Assembly: GCF_018449515.1 (NCBI RefSeq) | Contig: NZ_JAAVUQ010000031.1 | Coordinates: 24,802-88,801, forward strand | Reading direction: 5' to 3' | DNA: 64,000 nt | Source of the DNA: Caballeronia sp. dw_19 | Lineage (GTDB): Bacteria > Pseudomonadota > Gammaproteobacteria > Burkholderiales > Burkholderiaceae | Shown here: piece by piece, positions 9,674 to 17,376 of the stretch | How positions within the stretch are numbered: the stretch's first letter is position 1 | How the letters are laid out: each line of letters opens with the position of its first letter | Notes under the pieces: model-generated | What the model was told of the DNA's origin: nothing | What the model saw: only the letters and a program-made list of their open reading frames with translations | Database searches by the model: none | Translations under genes and position numbers: made by a program

Positions 9674-10276
9674 TTAGTGTTTCAGACCGCCATAGCGGTC
9701 CTCGCGGATCACGCGCGGCGTGATTTCGCGCGGCTCGATCGTCACTGGCTGGTACACGACGCGCTTCTCTTCGGGGTCGTAACGCATTTCGACATAACCC
9801 GACACCGGGAAGTCCTTGCGGAACGGATGACCGATAAAACCGTAGTCGGTGAGAATGCGGCGCAGGTCGGGGTGGCCTTCGAAGACGATACCGAACAGGT
9901 CGAATGCTTCCCGCTCGTACCAGTTCGCCGATGACCAGACGTCGACTGCCGACGGAACGATAGGCACTTCGTCGTCCGGTGCAAACACGCGCACGCGCAG
10001 ACGCCAGTTGTTCGCGATCGAAAGAAGATGGAGGACGGCCGCGAAACGCGGGCCTTCGTAGGCGCCTTCGCCGTACGTGGAGTAGTCGACGCCGCACAGG
10101 TCGACGAGTTGTTCGAAGCCGAGCGAACGGTCGTCGCGCAGCTTGAGTATCACGTCGGCGTAGTTCGCCGCTTTGACGACGATGGTCAGTTGCCCGAGCG
10201 AGTCGGTGATGCTTTGCAGGCGGTCGCCGAACGCCGCCTCGAGGTTCGCTTTCAGGGTCTCGAGTTTGCTTGCCAT
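9674..10276 (-). CDS. nuoC: NADH-quinone oxidoreductase subunit C
   Basis: The 30-kDa-type subunit of the complex I connecting module, 200 residues. The family signature ANWYEREAFDLFGIVFEGHPDLRRILTDYGF-type segment is present around residues 118-147, followed by GHPFRKDFP. It is a stand-alone NuoC, not the NuoCD fusion of enterobacteria, which fits a beta-proteobacterium. It sits between nuoB (123-bp gap) and nuoD (9 bp). Confidence 0.96.
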   Translation of the reverse strand: MASKLETLKANLEAAFGDRLQSITDSLGQLTIVVKAANYADVILKLRDDRSLGFEQLVDLCGVDYSTYGEGAYEGPRFAAVLHLLSIANNWRLRVRVFAPDDEVPIVPSAVDVWSSANWYEREAFDLFGIVFEGHPDLRRILTDYGFIGHPFRKDFPVSGYVEMRYDPEEKRVVYQPVTIEPREITPRVIREDRYGGLKH

Positions 10277-10311
10277 ATTGGGGAGGCTCTGGCCTTGGTG
10301 ACGCTTAATGG

Positions 10312-10329
10312 GACTTCAGGGACTTCAAC
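10312..10329. repeat. 9-bp tandem duplication in the nuoB-nuoC gap
   Basis: GGGACTTCA occurs twice in direct succession in the 123-bp space between nuoB and nuoC. It looks like a simple slippage duplication; no function is apparent. Confidence 0.5.
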
Positions 10330-10399
10330 AACGCTGACTGGCGTGCCTAATCTGTGCCATGAGTGCGCCATGACCTATCGGCGCACATACTAACGACAA

Positions 10400-10879
10400 T
10401 TACTGGCGAGCGATCGTGCTGGTGCGACGAATCTTCGCCTGCAACTGAATCACGCCATACACCAGCGCTTCAGCCGTCGGCGGGCACCCGGGCACGTAGA
10501 CATCGACCGGTACGATCCGGTCACATCCGCGCACGACCGAATACGAATAGTGGTAGTAACCACCGCCGTTGGCGCACGAACCCATGGAGATGACCCAGCG
10601 CGGCTCGGCCATCTGGTCGTAGACCTTGCGCAGTGCCGGCGCCATTTTGTTGCATAGCGTGCCGGCGACGATCATCACGTCCGACTGCCGCGGACTCGGA
10701 CGAAACACGACGCCGAAACGGTCCAGATCGTAGCGGGCAGCGCCCGCGTGCATCATCTCGACCGCACAACACGCCAAGCCGAACGTCATGGGCCACAGCG
10801 AACCCGTGCGCGTCCAGTTGATCAGTTTGTCAGCCGTGGTGGTGACAAACCCTTCCTTCAAGACCCCTTCGATACTCAT
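10400..10879 (-). CDS. nuoB: NADH-quinone oxidoreductase subunit B
   Basis: Subunit that binds the terminal [4Fe-4S] cluster N2, the direct electron donor to quinone. It has 159 residues. The ligands are visible as the tandem pair Cys 37-Cys 38 (FGLACCAVEMMH), Cys 102 (MGSCANGGGYY) and Cys 132 (YVPGCPPTAE). It follows nuoA by 75 bp and precedes nuoC in the operon. The length and motif spacing are those of ordinary beta-proteobacterial NuoB. Confidence 0.97.
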   Translation of the reverse strand: MSIEGVLKEGFVTTTADKLINWTRTGSLWPMTFGLACCAVEMMHAGAARYDLDRFGVVFRPSPRQSDVMIVAGTLCNKMAPALRKVYDQMAEPRWVISMGSCANGGGYYHYSYSVVRGCDRIVPVDVYVPGCPPTAEALVYGVIQLQAKIRRTSTIARQ

Positions 10880-10954
10880 TTGCTTTCACTCCAGATGAGC
10901 AGCCAGCCATAGCCGCCCAGCAATCCGGTGATCTTCAACCCGCCCGTTATACCG

Positions 10955-11314
10955 TTACTCCCAGTCCAGCCCACCCTTTCTCCAGATGTAGGCAAAACCA
11001 AGCAGAAACTCGAGCAGAAAAACCATCATTGACAGGAAACCGGGCCAGCCGATGTCGCGCAGGGCAACGCCCCACGGAAACAGGAACGCGGTCTCGAGAT
11101 CGAAAATAATGAACAGAATAGCGACGAGATAGTAACGCACATCGAACTTCATACGCGCGTCTTCGAATGCCTCGAAGCCGCACTCGTAAGGCGCGTTCTT
11201 TTCAGTGTCAGGCTTATTGGGACCGAGGATCTTACCGATGCTGACCAGCGCAATACCTAGACCGGTACCTACGACAAGGAACAGAAAGACGGGATAATAG
11301 GCTGAGAGATTCAC
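10955..11314 (-). CDS. nuoA: NADH-quinone oxidoreductase subunit A
   Basis: First gene of the complex I operon, a three-helix membrane subunit of 119 residues. I use the GTG at 11312-11314 (giving MNLSAYYPVFLFLVVG), because it gives the standard family length; an upstream ATG would add 21 residues of polar sequence. Conserved features include KNAPYECGFEAFEDARMKFDVRYY in the first loop, whose cysteine is the one exposed in deactive complex I, and the FDLETAFLFPWG segment. Confidence 0.95.
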   Translation of the reverse strand: MNLSAYYPVFLFLVVGTGLGIALVSIGKILGPNKPDTEKNAPYECGFEAFEDARMKFDVRYYLVAILFIIFDLETAFLFPWGVALRDIGWPGFLSMMVFLLEFLLGFAYIWRKGGLDWE

Positions 11315-11436
11315 GACTATCCTCAAATCGGTTTGATCTGGTGTGCCGGCCGGGACGACTGCCCGACCGATTTTCAACTAAAGCCGAGAAACTTGCACAA
11401 GAGACCTTGAGCAGATTTTCACTCGCCAGAAGTGAC

Positions 11437-11470
11437 AATGCCAGCCGAAGCAATGCATGCGGCTGGCATT
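11437..11470 (-). terminator. Strong hairpin between tRNA-Leu and nuoA
   Basis: AATGCCAGCCG and CGGCTGGCATT form a perfect 11-bp stem with a 12-base loop, starting 11 bp after the tRNA 3' end on the transcribed strand. No T-tract follows, so it may be a processing or stability stem rather than an intrinsic terminator. Confidence 0.5.
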
Positions 11471-11480
11471 GGATAACTTT

Positions 11481-11565
11481 TGGTGCCGACGGCGAGACTC
11501 GAACTCGCACAGCTTTCGCCACTACCCCCTCAAGATAGCGTGTCTACCAATTTCACCACGTCGGC
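11481..11565 (-). tRNA. tRNA-Leu (anticodon GAG)
   Basis: The minus strand folds as an 85-base class II tRNA. The acceptor stem is GCCGACG paired with CGTCGGC, then discriminator A and an encoded CCA. The D-arm region is GTGAAATTGGTAGACAC. The anticodon stem CTATC/GGTAG encloses the loop TTGAGGG, giving anticodon GAG, which reads CTC/CTT. A long variable arm and the T-loop GAGTTCGAGTCTC follow. It lies between secG and nuoA, where Burkholderiales normally carry a tRNA-Leu. Confidence 0.97.
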
Positions 11566-11679
11566 ACTGTCTTGAAATCCGGAAAAACAACTTCTTATTG
11601 CCGGGAATCGCTTCAAGAACAAAATTATAACCGGGTTAACCAGTTTGTTCAACGCACAAAAAGCGATCCAGGCGAAAAA

Positions 11680-12057
11680 TTATTTCGGAACGTCAGAGCC
11701 AGGACCCGACGATGCGACAGGTGCCGAAGCCGCTGCCGACCCCGATGCGCCAACTGCCGGATGGGTTGCGGGCGCGGTCACTGCCGCCCCGCCCAGCAAG
11801 CCTGCGGAGGCCGCCGGCTTGTAGCTGCCAAGGTACGTCAACGTCAGTGTCGAGATGAAAAACACGGCTGCAAGCACAGCTGTTGTACGCGACAGGAAGT
11901 TGGCCGAACCGGTTGCCCCGAACAGGCTTCCCGACGCCCCACTACCGAAGGCCGCGCCCATGTCGGCACCCTTACCGTGCTGCAGCAATACCAGCCCGAT
12001 AACACCAAACGCCGACAACAACTGGACGACGATAATCAAAGTCTTTAAATACAGCAT
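11680..12057 (-). CDS. secG: Preprotein translocase subunit SecG
   Basis: Small accessory subunit of the SecYEG translocon in the inner membrane. From the ATG at 12055-12057 it has 125 residues; a GTG three codons upstream is an alternative start. Two membrane segments are visible (about 3-22 and 54-72), flanking the conserved GKGADMGAAFGSGASGSLFG loop. The C-terminal tail is long and rich in Ala, Ser, Pro and Gly, as in other Burkholderia SecG. It lies 88 bp downstream of tpiA and before tRNA-Leu. Confidence 0.95.
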   Translation of the reverse strand: MLYLKTLIIVVQLLSAFGVIGLVLLQHGKGADMGAAFGSGASGSLFGATGSANFLSRTTAVLAAVFFISTLTLTYLGSYKPAASAGLLGGAAVTAPATHPAVGASGSAAASAPVASSGPGSDVPK

Positions 12058-12144
12058 TCCGTTCACCCGACTCTTTTAATGTTCACATGACACTGTTGCG
12101 TCATGCTTTTAATGCTTACATTTTCGAAAGCTTAAACTCGGCGA

Positions 12145-12927
12145 TTAAACCGAAACGTTTTGTGCCGCCTGACAAATCGCAAGGAAATCGTTCGACTTCA
12201 GCGATGCACCGCCAATCAATCCGCCGTCGATGTCCTGTTGAGCGAATAACTCTTCCGCGTTCTCCGGCTTGACGCTGCCGCCGTATAACACCGGGACGCC
12301 CGCCACTGCCGCGCTCTTGCCCACCAGTTGCGCGCGCAGGAATGCGTGAACCTGTTGCGCCTGCGCTGTCGTCGCGCTTTTCCCAGAGCCGATCGCCCAG
12401 ACCGGCTCATACGCCACGACGATCTTCGCCGCCTGGGCTTCGCTCAGCACCCGCAACACCGCTTCCAGTTGCGTACCGACCACTTGTTCTGTCAAACCCT
12501 TGTCACGCTGTTCCAGCGTTTCGCCCACACATACGATAGGCGTCAGCCCCGCTTCCAGGGCTCGCTGCGCCTTCACCGCGACCAGGTCCGAATGCTCGCC
12601 GTGATAGGCGCGCCGCTCCGAGTGACCCACGATCGCGAATGTTGCATCAAAATCCGCCGCCATGCCTGCGGCGACTTCGCCGGTATAAGCACCCTGCGTG
12701 TGGGCTGACACGTCCTGAACACCCCACGCGACCACCGATCCGCCCAGCAGCGCCTGCGCCTGCGCCAGATACGGCGTGGGCACGCAAACCGCTGTGCGCA
12801 CGCCCTTCTGCAAGATCGCGGCGCCGGCGGCCACGGCTTGCATCAAGACCGCGTTCTCAGCCAGACGGCCGTGCATCTTCCAGTTACCGACCACCAGCTT
12901 GGCGCGTTTGGCTTGTTCTTTCGGCAT
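12145..12927 (-). CDS. tpiA: Triose-phosphate isomerase
   Basis: Glycolytic enzyme interconverting dihydroxyacetone phosphate and glyceraldehyde 3-phosphate, in the cytoplasm. From the ATG at 12925-12927 it has 260 residues. The substrate-binding lysine is in VVGNWKMHG at the N-terminus, the catalytic histidine in IVGHSERR, and the catalytic glutamate in VAYEPVWAIGSG, followed by the phosphate-binding YGGSVKPENA and GGLIGGASL loops. A longer in-frame start would add 27 residues before the barrel and was rejected. It heads the tpiA-secG-tRNA-nuo run. Confidence 0.97.
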   Translation of the reverse strand: MPKEQAKRAKLVVGNWKMHGRLAENAVLMQAVAAGAAILQKGVRTAVCVPTPYLAQAQALLGGSVVAWGVQDVSAHTQGAYTGEVAAGMAADFDATFAIVGHSERRAYHGEHSDLVAVKAQRALEAGLTPIVCVGETLEQRDKGLTEQVVGTQLEAVLRVLSEAQAAKIVVAYEPVWAIGSGKSATTAQAQQVHAFLRAQLVGKSAAVAGVPVLYGGSVKPENAEELFAQQDIDGGLIGGASLKSNDFLAICQAAQNVSV

Positions 12928-13112
12928 TTGTCTCGTCGTAGCAGCGAGGCTGCCGATCATTGAAATAGAAAAATTGGAACTTTCGGAGGCAACGCGCCAG
13001 CACAACATGCAATTTTACTGTGCGCGGCGGAAAACGGTCAAACACGCGCTTAAACAACGCGGTCAAACGACGTAATCTGATCCGTCGCCCATTTCAACTC
13101 CGGGGTCCGGAA

Positions 13113-14129
13113 TCAGGCGACCTGACTCCAGTCCAGCATGATCTTGCCAATGTGCGTACTACCTTCCATCAACGCGTGTGCGGCGGCGGCCTGATCGGCG
13201 GGGAAAACCTGGTGAATGACAGGCTTGATCCGTCCCGCTTCGATTTCCGGCCACACCTGCGTCTTCAGTTGCACCGCGACCCTGCCCTTGAACGCGACCG
13301 AGCGTGGCCGCAATGTGGAACCGGTGATTACCAGACGGCGGCGCAGCACTTCGTTGAGGTTGATCTCGGCCTTCGAACCACCCAGGGTTGCGATGACCAC
13401 CACCCGGCCGCCGTCGGCCAGCGCCTTCAGCTCGCGCGGAAGATAGTCGCCGGCGACCATGTCGAGGATCACATCGACACCGCGGTCGTTCGTCAGCGAC
13501 TTCACCACGTCAACGAAATCTTCCGTGTTGTAGTTGATCGCGCGTTCCGCACCCAGCTTTTCGCACGCCTGACACTTTTCGTCGTTTCCGGCCGTCACGA
13601 ACACGCGATGCCCCAACGCCTTTGCTATCTGGATAGCCGTCACGCCAATGCCACTCGACCCGCCCTGGATCAGCAACGTTTCTTCCGCGCCGTTCTCGCC
13701 CTTGCCCAGATGCGCGCGTTCGAACACGTTACTCCAGACCGTGAAGAACGTTTCCGGCAGCGACGCCGCCTCGATATCCGTCAACCCCTTCGGCACCGGC
13801 AGGCATTGCTCGAGCGGCGCGCACGCGTATTCGGCGTAACCGCCGCCCGCGAGCAGCGCGCACACGCGGTCCCCTGCTTTCAAACCGAACGGATTGTGCT
13901 TCGGATCGAAGTCACCGCGCACGATCTCACCCGCGACCTCCAGCCCCGGCAGATCCGACGCGCCCGGCGGCGGCGCATAACCCCCCTTGCGCTGGAACAC
14001 GTCTGGACGATTCACGCCCGATGCCGCGACCTTGATCAGCACTTCGCCGGCCTTCGGCTCCGGCATCGGACGCTCGCCCAGCTTCAGTACGTCGGGTGCG
14101 CCAAACTCGGTGATTTCGATGGCTTTCAT
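13113..14129 (-). CDS. NAD(P)H:quinone oxidoreductase, zeta-crystallin type
   Basis: Medium-chain dehydrogenase/reductase family protein of 338 residues, without the zinc ligands of alcohol dehydrogenases. The GroES-like N-terminal half has AASGVNRPDVFQRKGGYAPP. The Rossmann half carries the NADPH loop QGGSSGIGVTAIQIAKALG near residue 155 and later ILDMVAGDYL, matching the quinone oxidoreductase (PIG3/TP53I3-like) group. Its likely role is NADPH-dependent quinone or enone reduction. It lies between pnp and tpiA on the same strand, but pnp has its own terminator. Confidence 0.9.
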   Translation of the reverse strand: MKAIEITEFGAPDVLKLGERPMPEPKAGEVLIKVAASGVNRPDVFQRKGGYAPPPGASDLPGLEVAGEIVRGDFDPKHNPFGLKAGDRVCALLAGGGYAEYACAPLEQCLPVPKGLTDIEAASLPETFFTVWSNVFERAHLGKGENGAEETLLIQGGSSGIGVTAIQIAKALGHRVFVTAGNDEKCQACEKLGAERAINYNTEDFVDVVKSLTNDRGVDVILDMVAGDYLPRELKALADGGRVVVIATLGGSKAEINLNEVLRRRLVITGSTLRPRSVAFKGRVAVQLKTQVWPEIEAGRIKPVIHQVFPADQAAAAHALMEGSTHIGKIMLDWSQVA

Positions 14130-14258
14130 CTGCTTGTTCCCTTCAAGTCACACGCGCGTAACACCGATGCATAACCCCATGGCATTGCGGGCTCACTCAG
14201 CCGAACCCCGCAATAACATCGAATCACATCCGAACCATCACATTGCACCATCGCATTC

Positions 14259-14294
14259 AAAAATGGCCGGCGCGCGACCTTCACGCGCCGGCCA
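14259..14294 (-). terminator. Intrinsic terminator of pnp
   Basis: TGGCCGGCGCG and CGCGCCGGCCA form a perfect 11-bp stem with a 9-base loop, followed on the transcribed strand by TTTTTG. It begins 17 bp after the pnp stop codon and is a textbook rho-independent terminator. Confidence 0.92.
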
Positions 14295-14310
14295 CTCCGA
14301 ACTTACCGCA

Positions 14311-16452
14311 TTACTGCTGCGTCGGCTGGATCGGTTCGATAGGCGCGCCGCCTTCATTCAGCAAAGCCTTCGCCGACAAACGGACACGACCCTTTTCGTC
14401 TGTCTGGATGACCTTGACCTTCACGATCTGGCCTTCCTTCAGGTAGTCGTTGATGTCCTTGATGCGCTCGTTGACGATTTCCGAGATGTGCAGCAGACCA
14501 TCCTTACCCGGAAGAATATTCACGATTGCACCGAAGTCCAGCAATTTGAGTACCGGGCCTTCGTAGACCTGACCCACTTCCACTTCAGCCGTGATGTTCT
14601 CAATGCGCTTCTTCGCTTCCGCCATGCCTTCGCTGCTCGTGCTGGCGATAGTCACCACGCCGTCATCGGAAATGTCGATGGTCGTGTTGGTTTCTTCGGT
14701 CAACGCACGGATCACCGAACCGCCCTTGCCGATCACGTCGCGGATCTTCTCCGGATTGATCTTCATGGTGATCATGCGCGGCGCGTAGTCCGACAGGTTC
14801 GTGTTCGTACCCGGAACAGCGGTCGTCATCTTGCCCAGGATATGCATGCGGCCTTCCTTCGCCTGCGCGAGCGCGACCTGCATGATTTCCTTCGTAATGC
14901 CCTGGATCTTGATGTCCATCTGCAGTGCCGTCACGCCTTGCGCCGTGCCCGCCACCTTGAAGTCCATGTCGCCGAGGTGATCTTCGTCGCCCAGGATGTC
15001 CGTCAGCACCGCGAACTTGTTGCCTTCGAGGATCAGGCCCATCGCGATACCCGCGACGTGCGCCTTCATGGGCACGCCGGCGTCCATCAGCGCGAGACAG
15101 CCGCCGCAAACCGAAGCCATCGACGAAGAGCCGTTCGATTCCGTGATTTCCGACACCACGCGAATGGAGTAGCCGAATTCCTCGGCGCTCGGCAGCACTG
15201 CCACCAATGCGCGCTTCGCCAGACGGCCGTGACCGATTTCACGGCGCTTCGGCGAACCGACGCGACCCGTTTCGCCGGTCGCGAACGGAGGCATGTTGTA
15301 GTGAAGCATGAAGCGTTCGCGATACTCGCCTTCGAGCGCGTCGATGTTCTGTTCGTCGCCCTTCGTGCCCAGCGTCGCGATCACGAGCGCTTGCGTTTCG
15401 CCGCGCGTGAACAACGCCGAACCGTGCGTACGCGGCAGCACGCCGGTACGGATTTCGATCGGACGGACGGTGCGGGTGTCGCGGCCGTCAATACGCGGTT
15501 CGCCGTTCAGGATCTGCGTACGGACGATCTTCGCTTCGATGTCGAACATCACGTTGCCGATGGTCGCCTTGTCAGCGGGCGTTTCGCCCTTGGCAACGGC
15601 TTCTTCGGTCAGCTTTGCGGTCGTCGATGCGTAGACTTCCTTCAGCTTTGCGGTGCGAGCCGATTTGTCGCGGATCTGGTACACGGCATTCAGATCGGCT
15701 TGAGCGAGTTCCGCCACGCGTGCGATCAACGGCTCGTTCTTCGGTGCCGGCGCCCAATCCCATTCCGGCTTGCCACCTTCGGCAACCAGTTCATGGATTG
15801 CGTCGATAGCGATTTGCATCTGATCGTGACCGAACACAACAGCGGCCAGCATGACTTCTTCGGTCAGTTGCTGCGCTTCCGATTCCACCATCAGCACCGC
15901 GCGTTCCGTACCGGCGACGATCAAATCGAGCGCCGATTCCTTCATTTGCGGACGCGTCGGGTTCAGGACGAATTCGTTATTGATATACGCGACGCGGGCA
16001 GCACCCACCGGGCCGTTGAACGGCAGGCCGGAGATAGCCAGCGCGGCCGACGCGCCGATCAGCGCGGGGATGTCGGCGGGCACATCGGGATTCAGTGACA
16101 GCACGTGAATCACGACCTGGACTTCGTTGTAATAGCCTTCCGGGAACAACGGGCGCAACGGACGATCGATCAGGCGCGAGATCAGCGTTTCGCCTTCTGA
16201 CGGACGGCCTTCGCGACGGAAGAAACCACCCGGGATCTTGCCGGCTGCGTAGGTCTTTTCCAGATAATCGACGGTCAACGGGAAGAAATCCTGGCCCGGC
16301 TTTGCCGTCTTCGCGCCGACAACCGTCGCGAGCACCACGGTATCTTCAATATCAACGATCACGGCGCCGCTTGCCTGGCGCGCGATTTCACCTGTTTCCA
16401 GGCGTACGTTGTGTTGTCCCCACTTGAATTCCTTGACGATCTTTTTAAACAT
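14311..16452 (-). CDS. pnp: Polyribonucleotide nucleotidyltransferase (PNPase)
   Basis: Phosphorolytic 3'-5' exoribonuclease of mRNA decay, a trimeric degradosome enzyme. It has 713 residues from the ATG at 16450-16452, which has an AAGGAG ribosome binding site 7 bases upstream; the longer in-frame start was rejected. Two RNase PH-like domains are followed by a KH domain (IRDVIGKGGSVIRALTEET, about residue 560) and an S1 domain (GQVYEGPVLKLLDFGAIVNI). A signature stretch MDFKVAGTAQGVTALQMDIK is in the second catalytic half. It is downstream of rpsO, as in many proteobacteria. Confidence 0.97.
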   Translation of the reverse strand: MFKKIVKEFKWGQHNVRLETGEIARQASGAVIVDIEDTVVLATVVGAKTAKPGQDFFPLTVDYLEKTYAAGKIPGGFFRREGRPSEGETLISRLIDRPLRPLFPEGYYNEVQVVIHVLSLNPDVPADIPALIGASAALAISGLPFNGPVGAARVAYINNEFVLNPTRPQMKESALDLIVAGTERAVLMVESEAQQLTEEVMLAAVVFGHDQMQIAIDAIHELVAEGGKPEWDWAPAPKNEPLIARVAELAQADLNAVYQIRDKSARTAKLKEVYASTTAKLTEEAVAKGETPADKATIGNVMFDIEAKIVRTQILNGEPRIDGRDTRTVRPIEIRTGVLPRTHGSALFTRGETQALVIATLGTKGDEQNIDALEGEYRERFMLHYNMPPFATGETGRVGSPKRREIGHGRLAKRALVAVLPSAEEFGYSIRVVSEITESNGSSSMASVCGGCLALMDAGVPMKAHVAGIAMGLILEGNKFAVLTDILGDEDHLGDMDFKVAGTAQGVTALQMDIKIQGITKEIMQVALAQAKEGRMHILGKMTTAVPGTNTNLSDYAPRMITMKINPEKIRDVIGKGGSVIRALTEETNTTIDISDDGVVTIASTSSEGMAEAKKRIENITAEVEVGQVYEGPVLKLLDFGAIVNILPGKDGLLHISEIVNERIKDINDYLKEGQIVKVKVIQTDEKGRVRLSAKALLNEGGAPIEPIQPTQQ

Positions 16453-16588
16453 TCTCACTCCTTCTTCGTTATGCCTCGCGCTTGTTCGAGCGTGTTGTCG
16501 TGGACTCCGGAGCATCCGGAGCCCGTGCACGCGCTGAAAAAACGGCGAAGCCAAGCGATGACCGGAACCGCGCGAAAAGAGGGGTGTA

Positions 16589-16640
16589 TGTCATTCCAAC
16601 GCAACACGACACGCGATGCGCATGACGCGCTGGAATGACA
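16589..16640 (-). other. Stem-loop in the rpsO-pnp intergenic region
   Basis: TGTCATTCCA and TGGAATGACA are perfect 10-base inverted repeats separated by 32 bases; the stem extends three more pairs past one mismatch. It lies 137 bp or more upstream of pnp, in a 372-bp gap. In E. coli this position holds an RNase III stem used in pnp autoregulation. Whether this stem does the same is inference; the rest of the gap shows only the rpsO terminator. Confidence 0.5.
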
Positions 16641-16761
16641 CAAAGCTCTGCCGCGAGGCCCGGTCCTGTAGTCGAATCGGCTTCCGATCCGGGGTTGGCT
16701 TTAATGCAAGCCTTCGATATTTCCCGCTACTTTCACTTCTGCGCCCATGAAGAGCGCGCCG

Positions 16762-16805
16762 TTCAAAAACAAAATGCCTGTATCAGCAAACTGACACAGG
16801 CATTT
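16762..16805 (-). terminator. Intrinsic terminator of rpsO
   Basis: On the transcribed strand AAATGCCTGT, then CAG, pair with CTG and ACAGGCATTT around a short loop with one mismatch, and are followed by TTTTGTTTTTG. It lies about 20 bp after the rpsO stop. It probably separates rpsO from pnp partially or fully. Confidence 0.85.
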
Positions 16806-16824
16806 CGTTGTGAACGCTGGCCGC

Positions 16825-17103
16825 TTACTTACGCAGGCCCAGCTTCTCGATCAGCGTGCGATAACGATCAGCGTCTTTGCCCTTGAGGTAATCGAGCAGC
16901 TTACGACGGCGGCTCACCATGCGCAGCAGGCCGCGGCGGCTGTGGTGATCCTTCGTGTGAGCCTTGAAGTGAACGGTCAGTTCATTGATACGGGTGGTCA
17001 GCAGTGCAACCTGCACTTCTGGCGATCCGGTGTCATTAGCGGCGCGCGCGTATTCTGCGACGACGTCGGACTTCTTTGCATGAGCAGCAACTACGGTAGA
17101 CAT
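16825..17103 (-). CDS. rpsO: 30S ribosomal protein S15
   Basis: Small ribosomal subunit protein that binds 16S rRNA early in assembly. It has 92 residues from the ATG at 17101-17103; the longer reading frame upstream is not part of the gene. The conserved core TGSPEVQVALLTTRINELTVHFK and DHHSRRGLLRMVSRRRKLLDYL is complete, as is the end IEKLGLRK. It is followed by a terminator and then pnp on the same strand. Confidence 0.97.
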   Translation of the reverse strand: MSTVVAAHAKKSDVVAEYARAANDTGSPEVQVALLTTRINELTVHFKAHTKDHHSRRGLLRMVSRRRKLLDYLKGKDADRYRTLIEKLGLRK

Positions 17104-17376
17104 TTGATTTTCCTTTGAAACGGACAGGCGGTCACGGAAGAAGGGCCGTGCCGTGGGTTTTCTACATCTGTCCTCAGCCGCCGAAACTTGATCTCGACCT
17201 TGGACTTCCTTGCCGGACGGGCCTGAGGAACGCTTTAAACGGGCTTTGCAACCCACAATTCCGCTCAACCCGGAGTACGGCAAGTCGCGAATTATAGCAC
17301 AGCAACTTTTGCCGTCGACCGGGTTCGAGACGACGGGTGAAATGATGCAATAGGCCTGCGCCCAAGCTTATTGTTT

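Noticed and set aside
13987..16098. 703-codon open frame on the plus strand opposite pnp
   Set aside because: Antisense shadow of the high-GC pnp gene: Arg/His-rich composition, no domain pattern, and pnp on the other strand is unmistakable.
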